A stretch of DNA of 64,000 nt from Arion vulgaris. Lineage: Eukaryota > Mollusca > Gastropoda > Stylommatophora > Arionidae. The position numbers and the translations under genes are program-made. Shown here in pieces: positions 1 to 12,900 of this stretch. Positions within the stretch are counted from its first letter, which is position 1. Each line of letters starts with the position of its first letter. The notes under the pieces were generated by a model, which saw only the letters and a list, made by a program, of their open reading frames with translations, made no database searches and was not told where the DNA came from. The stretch is taken from the NCBI GenBank assembly GCA_020796225.1, contig CM036756.1, forward strand, positions 66,957,152-67,021,151. The letters run 5' to 3'.

Positions 1-90
1 GGAGACTGATATTAAGAGTATAGGCAAAAAGTGGAGAAAGGGCTGGAAGAAGTTTGTTGAAGACATTTGCTCCGATGGGAGTTAAAATGG
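1..90 (+). mobile_element. LINE 3'-end fragment
   Basis: The sequence matches the end of the LINE fragment at 4441-4590 (shared GGCTGGAAGAAGTTTGTTGA-type stretch and the GATGGGAGTTAAAATGGG-like ending). The encoded WK.F(V/I)ED.CS motif is the typical C-terminal tail of an RTE-like reverse transcriptase ORF. It is cut by the left edge. Confidence 0.5.
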
Positions 91-1378
91 GAAGAAGAAG
101 AATGTAAAATGACGATTAAAAAAAGGGGTCAACTTTAAATAGACAAGAATTATTACAAATCTGCCAAGAACAGGATGGTCAACGTATAGGCAGATGGATA
201 TACAGTATAGTCTTTGTGAGGACAAGACAAACTAGAGGAAAGAGTCGAAAATAAAGGGAAGTAATCTCACACTTGAACTAAAGCATGACCATTGTTTGGT
301 TACTGTACTTGAGTTCTGAAATCAAATGCACTTGTTATTGCTACCTACAGATAAATGCATAGGATATTTTGCTGAGCAGAAACTATGAGAAGGTAACCAA
401 AATCAACATAACTGAAAATAAGTAACTTGTGCTACGGAGATATTGACACATTCGATTATAACTATGAAGAAATAAATGTATGTTAGCAAAAAACAAAGTT
501 ATGCAACGGTTGGACATTTAACTTTACAACTTTGATAATCTAACAATATAAGTGGTATTGTTGTTGTAAATGTTGGGTATATAAGTGGTATTGTTGTTGT
601 AAATGTTAGGTATATAAGTGATATTGTTGAAATATCTTATCAATAGTAAAACATGTACAAACAAAGTACTATAGTTTTACAAAATACAGAAACAGTGAGA
701 AACAGTTGTTATCAATAGTAACAACTGTTATAAGAAAGAGAAGATATGTTGGGTATAGTCTGAGAGTTATCAAAGAATCACAAAACATGCACTAGAGTGA
801 GAGGCAAATTGTTCAAGAAGGAAAGGACCGTAAACGGTGGATATGTGTATAGCAATGTACATAATGGATGTGTGGATGGTAATGCCGAGGGAGGCTGGAG
901 AAAAGAAAGGCAAAAACAACGTATGAGCTAATAATATCAAGGATTTGTCAGGAAGGGTCGTTCTCACATCGTTCACCTCGAATAGGAAAGAGTTCTTTGA
1001 GGTAACGTATGTGTTGGCGATACCATCATATCACCCCTACGGACCTAATAGGTTATTGTCTTAATTATATAAATGATATCGTGTTAGTGTGAATAATTTT
1101 ACTGCAGAATTGAAATAGGTAATCTGGATCATCATATCACTCCGGAGACGTTCATAGGTGTTCCGATCACCGGATTAACAAATCAAGCAGCGTCCAGCGG
1201 CCCAACACGCAAGTTCGATCTTGATTAATCAATCCCTTTTCATAATTGATATTTATTGCTCCGTCTCTCTCAGTAGAAATAGCAAGCCACCTGCCTAGAG
1301 TATTACACGCACAGCACAAACTCGTTAGCTCTGGTAACATTTCTAGGAATCTATGGAAACCATGCATGCGTTAACAGA
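91..1378. other. Non-coding stretch with repeat remnants
   Basis: No gene is recognised. A roughly 38-bp unit (ATAAGTGGTATTGTTGTTGT) is repeated about three times at 548-630. Positions 722-756 match the LINE thumb region at 7300-7335 with a small deletion. Positions 1010-1205 contain a piece that recurs inverted at 38340-38450. A final coding exon of the PAL gene was looked for here and not found. Confidence 0.4.
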
Positions 1379-1455
1379 ATGATGCAGTCCTGATTCAAAC
1401 TCCCAACCTTCATAACGCAAGACAGCGGCGTAACCACTCAGCCACAGAGACCCCT
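1379..1455 (-). mobile_element. S1 SINE head, truncated
   Basis: On the minus strand this begins AGGGGTCTCTGTGGCTGAGT, followed about 35 nt later by a GGTTCGA-like B box (GGAGTTTGAATCAGG). It is the tRNA-derived head seen in the full S1 copy at 19058. The body is absent. Confidence 0.55.
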
Positions 1456-1477
1456 AAAATACAGGCTACGTGTTTGG

Positions 1478-3457
1478 TTGATAGATAAAGCAACAGCAAT
1501 AGTTATAAGTGCATAGTGATCATCGTGTTGTCATCTTACATATGGGAGGATGTGTGTGTGTTCAATGGCATAGAAGTTAGGTGCTCGCCTCTTCTTGTTG
1601 ATAGATAAAGCAACAGCAATGGTTATAAGTGCATAGTGATCATCGTGTTGTCATCTTACATATGGAGGAGGGATGTGTGTTCAATGACATAGAAGTTAGG
1701 TGCTCGCCTCTTCTTGTTGATAGATAAAGCAACAGCAATGGTTATAAGTGCATAGTGATCATCGTGTTGTCATCTTACATATGGAGGAGGGATGTGTGTT
1801 CAATGACATAGAAGTTAGGTGCTCGCCTCTTCTTGTTGATAGATAAAGCAACAGCAATGGTTATAAGTGCATAGTGATCATCGTGTTGTCATCTTACATA
1901 TGGAGGGTGTGTGTGTTCAATGGCATAGAAGTTAGGTGCTCGCCTCTTCTTGTTGATAGATAAAGCAACAGCAATGGTTATAAGTGCATAGTGATCATCG
2001 TGTTGTCATCTTACTATGGAGGAGGATGTGTGTTCAATGACATAGAAGTTAGGTGCTCGCCTCTTCTTGTTGATAGATAAAGCAACAGCAATGGTTATAA
2101 GTGCATAGTGATCATCGTGTTGTCATCTTACATATGGAGGAGGGATGTGTGTGTGTTCAATGGCATAGAAGTTAGGTGCTCGCCTCTTCTTGTTGATAGA
2201 TAAAGCAACAGCAATGGTTATAAGTGCATAGTGATCATCGTGTTGTCATCTTACATATGGAGGAGGGATGTGTGTTCAATGACATAGAAGTTAGGTGCTC
2301 GCCTCTTCTTGTTGATAGATAAAGCAACAGCAATAGTTATAAGTGCATAGTGATCATCGTGTTGTTATCTTACATATGGGAGGATGTGTGTGTATTCAAT
2401 GGCATAGAAGTTAGGTGCTCGCCTCTTCTTGTTGATAGATAAAGCAACAGCAATGGTTATAAGTGCATAGTGATCATCGTGTTGTCATCTTACATATGGA
2501 GGAGGTGTGTGTGTTCAATGGCATAGAAGTTAGGTGCTCGCCTCTTCTTGTTGATAGATAAAGCAACAGCAATGGTTATAAGTGCATAGTGATCATCGTG
2601 TTGTCATCTTACATATGGAGGAGGAGTGTGTTCAATGACATAGAAGTTAGGTGCTCGCCTCTTCTTGTTGATAGATAAAGCAACAGCAATGGTTATAAGT
2701 GCATAGTGATCATCGTGTTGTCATCTTACATATGGAGGAGGTGTGTGTTCAATGACATAGAAGTTAGGTGCTCGCCTCTTCTTGTTGATAGATAAAGCAA
2801 CAGCAATGGTTATAAGTGCATAGTGATCATCGTGTTGTCATCTTACATATGGAGGAGTGTGGTTCAATGGCAGAATAGTGTGCCTTTGTTGATAGATAGC
2901 CACAAGTAAAGTGCATAGTGTCATCGTTGTCATCTTACATAGAGATTGTATGACATAGAAGTTAGGTGCTCGCCTCTTCTTGTTGATAGATAAAGCAACA
3001 GCAATGGTTATAAGTGCATAGTGATCATCGTGTTGTCATCTTACATATGGAGGATGTGTGGTGTTCAATGGCATAGAAGTTAGGTGCTCGCCTCTTCTTG
3101 TTGATAGATAAAGCAACAGCAATGGTTATAAGTGCATAGTGATCATCGTGTTGTCATCTTACATATGGAGGAGGGATGTGTGTTCAATGACATAGAAGTT
3201 AGGTGCTCGCCTCTTCTTGTTGATAGATAAAGCAACAGCAATGGTTATAAGTGCATAGTGATCATCGTGTTGTCATCTTACATATGTGAGGATGTGTGTG
3301 TGTTCAATGGCATAGAAGTTAGGTGCTCGCCTCTTCTTGTTGATAGATAAAGCAACAGCAATGGTTATAAGTGCATAGTGATCATCGTGTTGTCATCTTA
3401 CATATGGGAGGGGGGTGTGTTCAATGACATAGAAGTTCGGTGCTCGCCTCTTCTTCC
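1478..3457 (+). repeat. Minisatellite, about 118-bp unit, about 17 copies
   Basis: The unit begins GTTGATAGATAAAGCAACAG and ends in TTAGGTGCTCGCCTCTTCTT. Units are nearly identical, differing mainly in a short GGAGGAGG/TGTGTG stretch. The last 30 bases of each unit are the 5' head of SINE S5, and the array runs straight into an S5 body at 3458. One unit at about 2855-2950 is heavily eroded by small deletions. The array lies downstream of the recognised PAL exons. Confidence 0.95.
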
Positions 3458-3830
3458 AAAGGTACTTGGTTTTGCTCCTCATGAAGCTGTCGGGATATTC
3501 TTCCAGAGGTCCATGATCTCAGTGTAGGTGAGATCGAGTTCCTAGTTCTATTTGAGACGGACGATAAAACAAGTTGAGCACTTAAAGGAATTCTTGGCAG
3601 TTCAAATTCAGAAGATCAGGCTGGAAAGCTGCTGCTGGAAAAATTCATTCGAAAATAAAAATTCCTACAAAATATTTTCACTCTCTTCTGAATTACATTG
3701 GGACCCTCGCCGGTGCTACGGAGTTCATGCACTGCCACTCAGATCTTCCTGTGTAAGAAAGAGATTGGAGCACACATGGTTACTCGTTGAAGTGCAATGA
3801 TGATGATCATATCAATTAATCAATCAATTA
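3458..3830 (+). mobile_element. S5 SINE body and tail
   Basis: This contains the S5 landmarks in order: GTGTAGGTGAGATCGAGTTC, GAGACGGACGATAAAAC, CCTCGCCGGTGCTACGGAG, GTGTAAGAAAGAGAT, and the tail GAAGTGCAATGATGATGATC. The same order appears at 50815-51380 and, inverted, at 53210-53760. Its head has been amplified into the adjoining minisatellite. Confidence 0.75.
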
Positions 3831-3972
3831 GTCGTACATGGGACAAAGTCGGTTCCAAATAAAAGAAGACTTAGAATAGAAATAATTTAAAATTATTTAA
3901 TAGCCTATTCATGGCAGGTGTGAGGGGGGGAAAAAAGACACGCCTTAAAAAAATGTTATGGTTTGTTTTCTG

Positions 3973-6900
3973 CTAATAATACAGGAGGACATCTTTGTTT
4001 ATACTAACTGGAGTAATGTAAGCCCACGCATCCTTCTCTTGACCATACAGACTGTAAGTGTAGGCGCGAGCAGGGAAGGTCTCTTGACCAGCATTATCGT
4101 AAGGTGTAAGAGCTATCCCAGCAGCTACAATCATTTCACGATCTGAGAGAAAAAAAACAACCCACAATTATTATATTCGTAGCAAATGTAGATTTTATTT
4201 TAACTAGTTCTTATTTCTATAATTTTGGTTTGTTGAATATCTTTCGGGTTCCATCCTGATTTTAATTAAAAGGAGATGGTGCTCCTATGCCACGTCTGCT
4301 CCTCTGTACACTCAGAGAGAGACTTCGAGCAATAACTAAGCAGATAACAGTGAGGAAAGCTATGGAAGAGGCGCTTGCAAATCATTGCAAGACATGCACT
4401 GTTTTGGAACCCGCAGGGGAAGATGAGTAGGGGAAGACCTAGACACACCTGGAGAAGAGCGTTGGAGACTTATATTAAAAGGATAGATAGAACATGGAAA
4501 GAATTGGAAGGGATGGCAGGAGAGAGGAAGAACTGGAAGAAGTTTGTTGAAGACCTGTGCTCCATTGGGAGTTGAAAGGTGAAGAAGTAGTTCTTATTTA
4601 CTCTGGAATTGTAACCCACCATACACCACCCCCTCCCCTCCCCAAGATCCTCACTAAGTAGGGAGAGCCGCGCCGAAATAGGGTAGTTGTTAGTAAACTT
4701 GCTTCATATGCACGTCCAAGTTCAATTCCACACTGGGCCTGGAATATTCTTCCGACAATAGCGGTTCTCAGGTCAACCACAGCCAGGCTCTAGCCACAGC
4801 CTTTCTATAGCCCAGGTCAGTAGTCTAGCCCAGTAGTTTATAGTTGGCTCTGCTCTAGCACAGGTCAGACAACTGGTCGGGTATTCCGTGACCTAGATAA
4901 GAAAAGCGATCTGGAAATTACAGATGTTTGATAGAACACTGCACGCTTTTTTGTACTTTTATTCAATTCTGTGAGTCTATGGTTATTTATTGGTGAAAAA
5001 TATTCATTATATTGATATTCCTTATTGTTAAACTTTACTTGTTGCATAATATAACTTCGAGTTAGCATTTTGTGTTGATTTTAAAATGAATTCGTCTATA
5101 TACACCAATACTGGAATGCGAGGTCACGTGGTGTAGTTGGGGTCTGATTTCCCACAATTCTTACCTGAGCCCGAAGGCCCAGTAGTTTATAGTTGGCTCT
5201 GGGTCAACCCAGCCTCACATTGGTACTAGGACAACACTGGGAAGTAAAGGCAGCCTGCTTGATGTCAACCATATTACCGATCGTGTGTCGACGGTTTAAA
5301 AAAAAGCGCCTAACACTATAATCTCCAATTTACCTCGAGGTATGAAAAAAGAGTTCCTTTACTTTTCTCCACCAAGTAGGAGTTTTTTTTTTTTTTCCGA
5401 TCCAGAAGCACTTGAGCTTTTCAGCTCTTTGGCTCGGTGCCATGGACATCGTAACCCTTCGGTTCGGTGCCACGAACACCGTAAATCTGGGAAATCTGTG
5501 GCTTTTTCTGCCATCCCACGGAATTGAACCCGTACACACAGAGGGATAGTCACCCGAAGTCCAACGCGCTACGAACACGCTGGGCAGACGGGCAAGTAGG
5601 AGTTTAAAGAGAGCTGCTCAGTGAGATATGAATTAGACAAGTGATATATTTTGATCGCATTATGAAACGTGTCTGTTGAAAACTATCGGAAGGAAAGATG
5701 GAAGGGAGGAGAGCAAGGGTAAGACACAATTTGGAGGAGAACATTATGAAGTGGAAGAAGAGATAAAAGAGCATATGTCAATCGACTGGCCGAAGAAGGG
5801 GAAAAGGCAGCTAAAACTGGAAACAGTAAAATGCTATACAACACACTAAAACAACTTACTGGAACTTTTGTTTCAAAGGGTGACCCAATAAAGAGTAAAG
5901 ATGGTAAAGTTCTAACATCAGATACCGAGCAGAAGAAAAGATGGGCAGAACATTTTGAAGAAATATTAAATAGACCTGATCCACCAGTACTACTCAATAT
6001 TGACGAAGAGGCAAGAAACAGCTCCTACCAATTAACGAAGAAATGATAAGTGTAGCTGAGGTCAAGGAGGCAATCCATTCCTTGATAAACAATAAGGCAG
6101 CGGGTGATGACAACATTACTGCAGAAATGCTCAAAGCGTCTGATGATACAACTATTAGCCCGGTGCAAGAACTATTTAATAAAGTATGGGAAGAAGAAAC
6201 TGTCCCAGATCAATGGAAAAAGGGAATAATTGTTAAGATCCCCAAGAAAGGTGATCTCAAAGATTGCAACAACTGGAGAGGGATCACCCTATTATCAGTA
6301 ATGACCAAGACTTTCTGCAAAATCATTCATTTCTGTAGAATCAAAGGAGCAGTGGACACAACCCTGAGAGAAGAACAAGCTGGTTTTAGACCTGGGAGAA
6401 GCTGCTAAGACCAAATAATTACCCTACGACTAATTTTGGAAGAACATATTGAGAAGCAACAACCACTCATACTAAATTTCATCGATTTTAAAAAAAGCTT
6501 TTGATAGTCTACACAGAATCTCTCTGTGGAATATTCTGAGATGCTATGGAATACCAGACAAAATAATAAACATTATTAAGCGCCTCTATGAAGGTTCACA
6601 GTGTGCAGTTCGCACTGACGGTGGACACAGCGACTGGTTTATGGTTGAAACCGGAGTAAAGCAAGGCTGTATTCTATCTCTGCCATTGTTTGGAGTGGCC
6701 ATTGACTGGGTGATGCGAAAATGTTGCAGGGCGAAACTGGCATCGATTGGGTAGAAAATAGTCAACTAGAAGATTTGGATGTTGCAGATGATATTGCCTT
6801 GTTAAGTAGAAACAACCAAGATATGCAAAGAAAAACAGACAACTTGTCATCTATAGCATCAAAAGTTGGACTGCAGATAAGCTATGAAAAAACAAATATA

Positions 6901-9900
6901 AGGAAGACACCTATGGCAAGTAATGCAGATATCACACTGGAATCTAAAATGATAAAAATAACAAAGCAGTTCACCTATTTAGGTAGCAATTTTGATTGCA
7001 CAGGAAATGTTAAAAAATAAATTATGAAACGAATTGGCAAAGCAACATCAGCTTTTAAAAGTCTAAATAAAATATGGAACTGCAAGTTATATAGTATTAA
7101 AACTAAATTACGAATTATCAATTCAAATGTTGTATCAATCCTAACATATGCTAGCGAGAGTTGGAAAATGACTAAAGATATAGAAAGCAAGTTGAATGCA
7201 TTTGAAAATAGATGTCTGCGAAAAATAAAGAATATAACATGGAACGAATTCAGAAGAAGTGATGAAATCAGAGACATGTCTGGTCAACCACTAGTGACAA
7301 CTGTTATAAGAAAGAGAAGATGGAGATATGTTGGACACACCTTGAGGAGAAATGATCAACGAATATCAAAGCAGGCATTGAAGTAGGATGCAAAGGGTTC
7401 AAGAAAGAGAGGTCGACCTAAAGAGACCTGAAACGAACTTTGCTGAGAGAGGCAGGAAATATCGGTCTCAGTTCCATGGAGGAGATTGGGCGAGTTGCCC
7501 AGGATAGAGCGGTATGGAGAAATGACTTGCAGGCCCTATATAACGTATAACGGTACGAGAGGAATTATTATTATTATTATTTAATGTCATATATAGGATG
7601 ACCTAGGGAGACCCTGAAACGAACTTTGCTGAAAGAGGCAAGAAATATCGGTCTCAGTTCCATGGAGGAGATCGAGCGAGTTGCACAGGATAGAGCGGTA
7701 TGGAGAAATTGTTTGCAGGCCCTATGTAACGTATAACGGTACGAGAGGAATTATTATTTATTAGGAAGTGGACAGGCAGAAGGCTGGAAGAGTGTATCGT
7801 CATGAAAAGATAGATCACTTGTGTGAGGGCATTTACAGCAAACATTCAGGGGACTGCCTAGAGTAGTTGATAGTAGCTCGGCCTGCTAGCTGTGAGACGC
7901 CTCATAGCTCGGGTTCGAACCTACTGTCCGGCATTTGTTCGAGTCCCTGGTCTTACTCAGGACGATAACGTGAGTACCTCTGAAGTCGGAGAAAATCTGC
8001 CTGTATGGCGAGGGAATACTAATTACGAGTACATTGAGCACACGGCTGCCAGTGTAAAGTAATTTACAATGTGCACGCTGCTGCCATTGTAAGAAATTGG
8101 AAAAACGGATTTTCACGCAAAAATCAGTTTCAGAGATGAAACTTCGTCTGAGTTGAAAGCGGACGAAAGAAAAAAAAAAAAAACTAGCAAACATTCAATA
8201 ATCGGCATATGACTGATTGACTACCTGATTGATTGATTTACCCTAAATGTACAATCTATTCAATTATTTCATTAAATAGTATCGCATGTTACCAAAAGTA
8301 ACCCGCCTAAACTTGAGAGTTGCTTCGGTGGGAAAGATAACGAAGTATTGCTTACCAGCTTTGTTGTAGAAGATGGCGTAAACTTTACCAATATCATCTT
8401 GAGGTACCAATGTTCTGTTGAATGTTCCAACCTTTTTGTTAGTGCCCAGACCAGCGTTATAGCACAGTGCCCTAAAATAAACAACAAATATGTATACAGA
8501 TGTTTTCAAATGTTTCAAAGTCATATATGTGACCTGTTTCTCTTTTGTCAATGAGGATGTCTGCATTATCCACTGACTGTCCTTCCTCAACCACTGTGAC
8601 TGCAAGCTCGTTGCCGTGTACTCGTACATGCCTTGGTAACAAAATAAAGGTTAAATGGGTCGTTGGGGAATGTGTTCAATGTGGCAAACCATTCTTGCAT
8701 TCTAAAAAGTTAATTGCATATCCTTTACAGAACTTTGCGAATCAACCCCAGCTTTTTAACGCTGTTTGTGATTTTTCTAGGCATTATTACGTTCAGTAGT
8801 TTGCCATTGCTTTCTAAACGGGTGGTACCATTGTCTTTTGTAAAATCCACGCGAAACAATTTGCATCCAAACCGCCCGCAGCGTGATTCGACCTAAGAAC
8901 GTCGAGGTTAATAGATCGAGTTACTATCCCCTAAACCACAGACGCCACCTCTTGCATTATACAACAAGTAAAGAAGTAACTGGCTGTGCTCTAAAAAACG
9001 ATCGTCTGTAGGGCTAGGCAATGGGTGTCTCAAGAAGTGAGGTTGTGGTTCGAATCCTGTGTTTGGTAGTTTTTTTGTTTTTTTCGGAGGCCGTAATACT
9101 TGTTTAGTGTTAATTTACCATATTCATTAGCTTCGGTGCTTCCATAGGGTTCTTAAAACTCCTTATTCACTACACAACGAGTCTTAATGTTCTTAAGCAT
9201 AACTCAATTTTCACATTCTCATTTGCGCATCAGTCAGTTTTCTTTGATTTTGAGTTCCTTCCCGATAGATCTATGGGTTCTTTTCTCTGTCCATGGTGTA
9301 CGAAGGAATCTTATGTAATACTTATACTCAAAGCACATATATGCTTTCCCACTGAATTGTTAAATGTCCAAGTGTCCCACCCATACGTCGCCATTAGAAA
9401 TATGTATGTTCTTAGTATTCTGATTGTTGTTTTCCTGATCAGTTCCATTCCTAATTTTTTTAATAGATTTTTAAAGTTTTGGCAAGGCTATCAATATACA
9501 TAGAAGGCTAAAATTCAATCCTAATTTCCACATATGGCTAGAGCAGAGCCAACTATATAACTTATGGGCCTTCGGACTCAGGTAAGAATTATGGGAAATC
9601 AGACCACGTGACCTCGCATTCCAGTATTGGTGTATATAGACGAATTCATTTTAAAATCAACACCACAAAATGCCAACTCGAAGTTATATTATGCAACAAG
9701 TTACGTTTAACAATAAGGAATATCAATATTATGAATATTTTTTTACCAATAAATAACCATAGACTCACAGAATTGAGTAAAATTGCAAAAAAGCTTGCAT
9801 TTTTCTATCAAACCTCTATATTTTCCGGCCTCCTTTTCTGATCTAGGTCAGGGAACACCGAGTCAGTTGTCTGGCCTAGTTTTATCTAGAGTTGGCTGTG

Positions 9901-12900
9901 GCTAGAGTGACACCACTGTTCCAGCACAGAAACATAATCTGAGTATGCAACTCTGCTCAATATACAACCATTCTAAATTGTTACTGCTGGTTTAACACGC
10001 AATCTTACCTGCTGTTCTCTCTGTCAGCTACACAAACCAGGTCAAGTTCTTCCACCAGGGTAATGCTGTGAGGGATGTCAAGTGTGAATGGAGTCAGCTC
10101 GTCTGGATAAAATAAAGTATTCAAAATTAAACTGTTTTGAGTTAATCAGTGATAATTGATCCGTAGTATATGTCTATCTACACTTAAAATATTAGTAATT
10201 TATACAGCCCATTTGAAAACACTCGTAAAATCGAAAGTGGTAATTATTCTAAGAGTCAGAGTTATTCTAAGAGTCAGAGTTATTCTAAGAGTCAGTTATT
10301 CTAAGAGTCAGAGCTATTCTAAGAGTCAGAGTTATTCTAAGAGTCAGTTCTATTCTAAGAGTCAGAGCTATTCTAAGAGTCAGAGCTATTCTAAGAGTCA
10401 GAGTTATTCTAAGAGTCAGAGCTATTCTAAGAGTCAAGGGGCCCAAATGCGAAGGATTGACTCTTCTGCACCGGATTTCCTCATATATCCCTAAGAGCAT
10501 TCTAACTCAGAGTTATTATAAGAGACAGTGTTATTATAAAAGTCGGAACTTTCTTAGACTCAAAGGTACTATAGAAACAATAGGTTTTATAAGTATGGTA
10601 TTCTCTACAACAGCGCTGTACATATATTTTATATATTGGGGCCGCCTCTGACTAATACCTATGTGGACTCGGGTGCCCTGTGACACATGCAATAATAATA
10701 ATATAATTAAATTAATAACAGCATTTGTAGAAAGTAACAGATAAAACAAAAAAATCTGGCCAGCAATGACGGAATGTGGGAGGGCCATTCAGAGTCAGGC
10801 ATGTTTGATTCTGAACACGACTTTGCTAGCGCATTTCCGCCATGTTTGGTCGAGTATTTTCCGGTATCGTTTGCCGAGCTACTGAGTTAGTGCTTGAGCA
10901 ACGCTGTGAGCTATGAATGTTACATGGAATGCTTTTGCTGTGTCAACCGTGCGTTTGTTGTGTGTATTCAGAAAATGGCGGACAGCGGTTGTAACGAACA
11001 AACTCAATCTGCCGTGTGCAGTTATGTTGTGGGTGCAGAAAGCTGGATTTTGTCGTGATTGATGTTCCTTCGACAAGAATTGCAATTCAAGTGATGAACA
11101 GTTTTGTGTTGCTACATTAGCGACGGCCATATGCATTTTATGCGGTGCAGGTTGCTTTTGTGGCGGTACGCGGCTGTTTCATTCTGGAATTAGTTCACAC
11201 AAGAAACATTTCACAGTTGTTAGCATTTCGTGTGATTTTCATTGGCACAGGAACGGAGCAATTATGGGGTGACCGTTGCAGTGAAGTTGGAACCGTACTT
11301 ATGAACTATGAACAGATAAAACCTTAATCTTAACTAAACGTTTAATTATGTTGAATATTGTGATTACAAAAATTGAAACATTCTGTTATTCAGAAATATT
11401 TTTCTGAAACTGACTAGCGTTAAAGCGGGCAGGGTAAAATAAAGTCCAGGACTGTATCACACGGGTGCCATAGTAACCGCGGGCTTCACGTAAGACTGCA
11501 CTGCTCTACAACATAAGTAGAAGGGAGATAACTTTATGATAGTAGATTTTACAAATAAACACATACTTACCATTAACTGACTTAGTTCCCCATTTAGCAA
11601 TGAGTTTCCCATCCTTTGAATACTTGAGTACACGAGAGTTGCAGTAACTGCACAGAAAGAAGTTAATGAATATATGTATCACTTAGGTAAAAAAAAAATA
11701 TATGTATATAAATATAAAAACCTGCTTTTATATCATGATGTAAGCTGGAATGTAAACTGGTAACCAAATGATAGAACAAATTACGCCAATTTTAAGATGC
11801 AAATACGTCACCATGAACACAAAAGAGCAATGTTTAACACAATCTTTCTCCCCACATTATGTTACCAGTGCCAAACCGGGACACTGACAACAAATGATAG
11901 AAGAAAACTAGTCACGACAGAGATGAAGTGTCTACGCGGGTGTAACAAGAAAAGACCCGTTGCGAAATGGACATCAGGAAAAAAAAGTGGGTACAACATC
12001 AGTATCGAACGTCATCAAGAAACAACAAATTAAATGTTTCGGCCACGTAAGCAGATTACCAACAGACAGTGCACCTAACGGTACGGAAGAAATATATAAC
12101 AATGCGATACCAATTGCAAGCAACACAAAACCGAAATCGTTGTGTACTAAAAGTCATATTGTCATAAAGCAGTTTTGATCAGAACTCAGTAATGTTCCTG
12201 GTATGGAAAGAGTTAAGTCTGTATTTTTTGTATACGTTTTGATTAAGATAGCAGGAGACAACACATGTATTGCGTAAAATTCTCTCTAGACTCTTGGTTA
12301 ACTTACCAATAATAATTGTTAATATGGCATACGTGGGTTTTTTAAAGGCTCATTCACAAACGTCAAACTTACCCGTCAGAAATGAAAAATTCGCCATTGC
12401 TGGCGACTGCAACATCTGTTGGTTTACAAAAGTGAGAGTCGTCACCTCCAGGTACAAACTTCTCACCAAGAATAAGATTAGGCGTTGTTGAATTGTTAGA
12501 AAATCGAAAAACCTGCCGATTACAAAAGTAAATAGTAAATAATACTAACTTTTGACGCTCAAGGATTTCACCTTTATTACCTTTACATGGTCCAACCACA
12601 GTGTTGCTGTCATTAGTTGATGCAGAGAAGTCATTAAATTAATTTGTTAGAAACAAAGCTATAACTTGTAATTTTGCTGAATTGGTTTCGCTCGTGTGGT
12701 GCCGTGACCCGCATGGGAAGCAAAGAATAGTACCACTGCGACCTACAAGGCATGTCGTAAGAGACGACTGATGTAGGACCTAGGAAGCTACCCTAGTAAA
12801 TAAAAATCTTCGCAGAAATCGGTTGTACTAGCCTACTTGTAGGCGCATAACTGACACAACGTAGAATCGCTCTTAGGTTCAGATCACATACAAATCCCAC

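Noticed and set aside
10156..10494. A 112-codon frame with S-Y-S-K-S-Q repeats, considered as a multi-copy peptide precursor
   Set aside because: No signal peptide or dibasic cleavage sites; both strands are open because the repeat unit is 15 or 18 bp.
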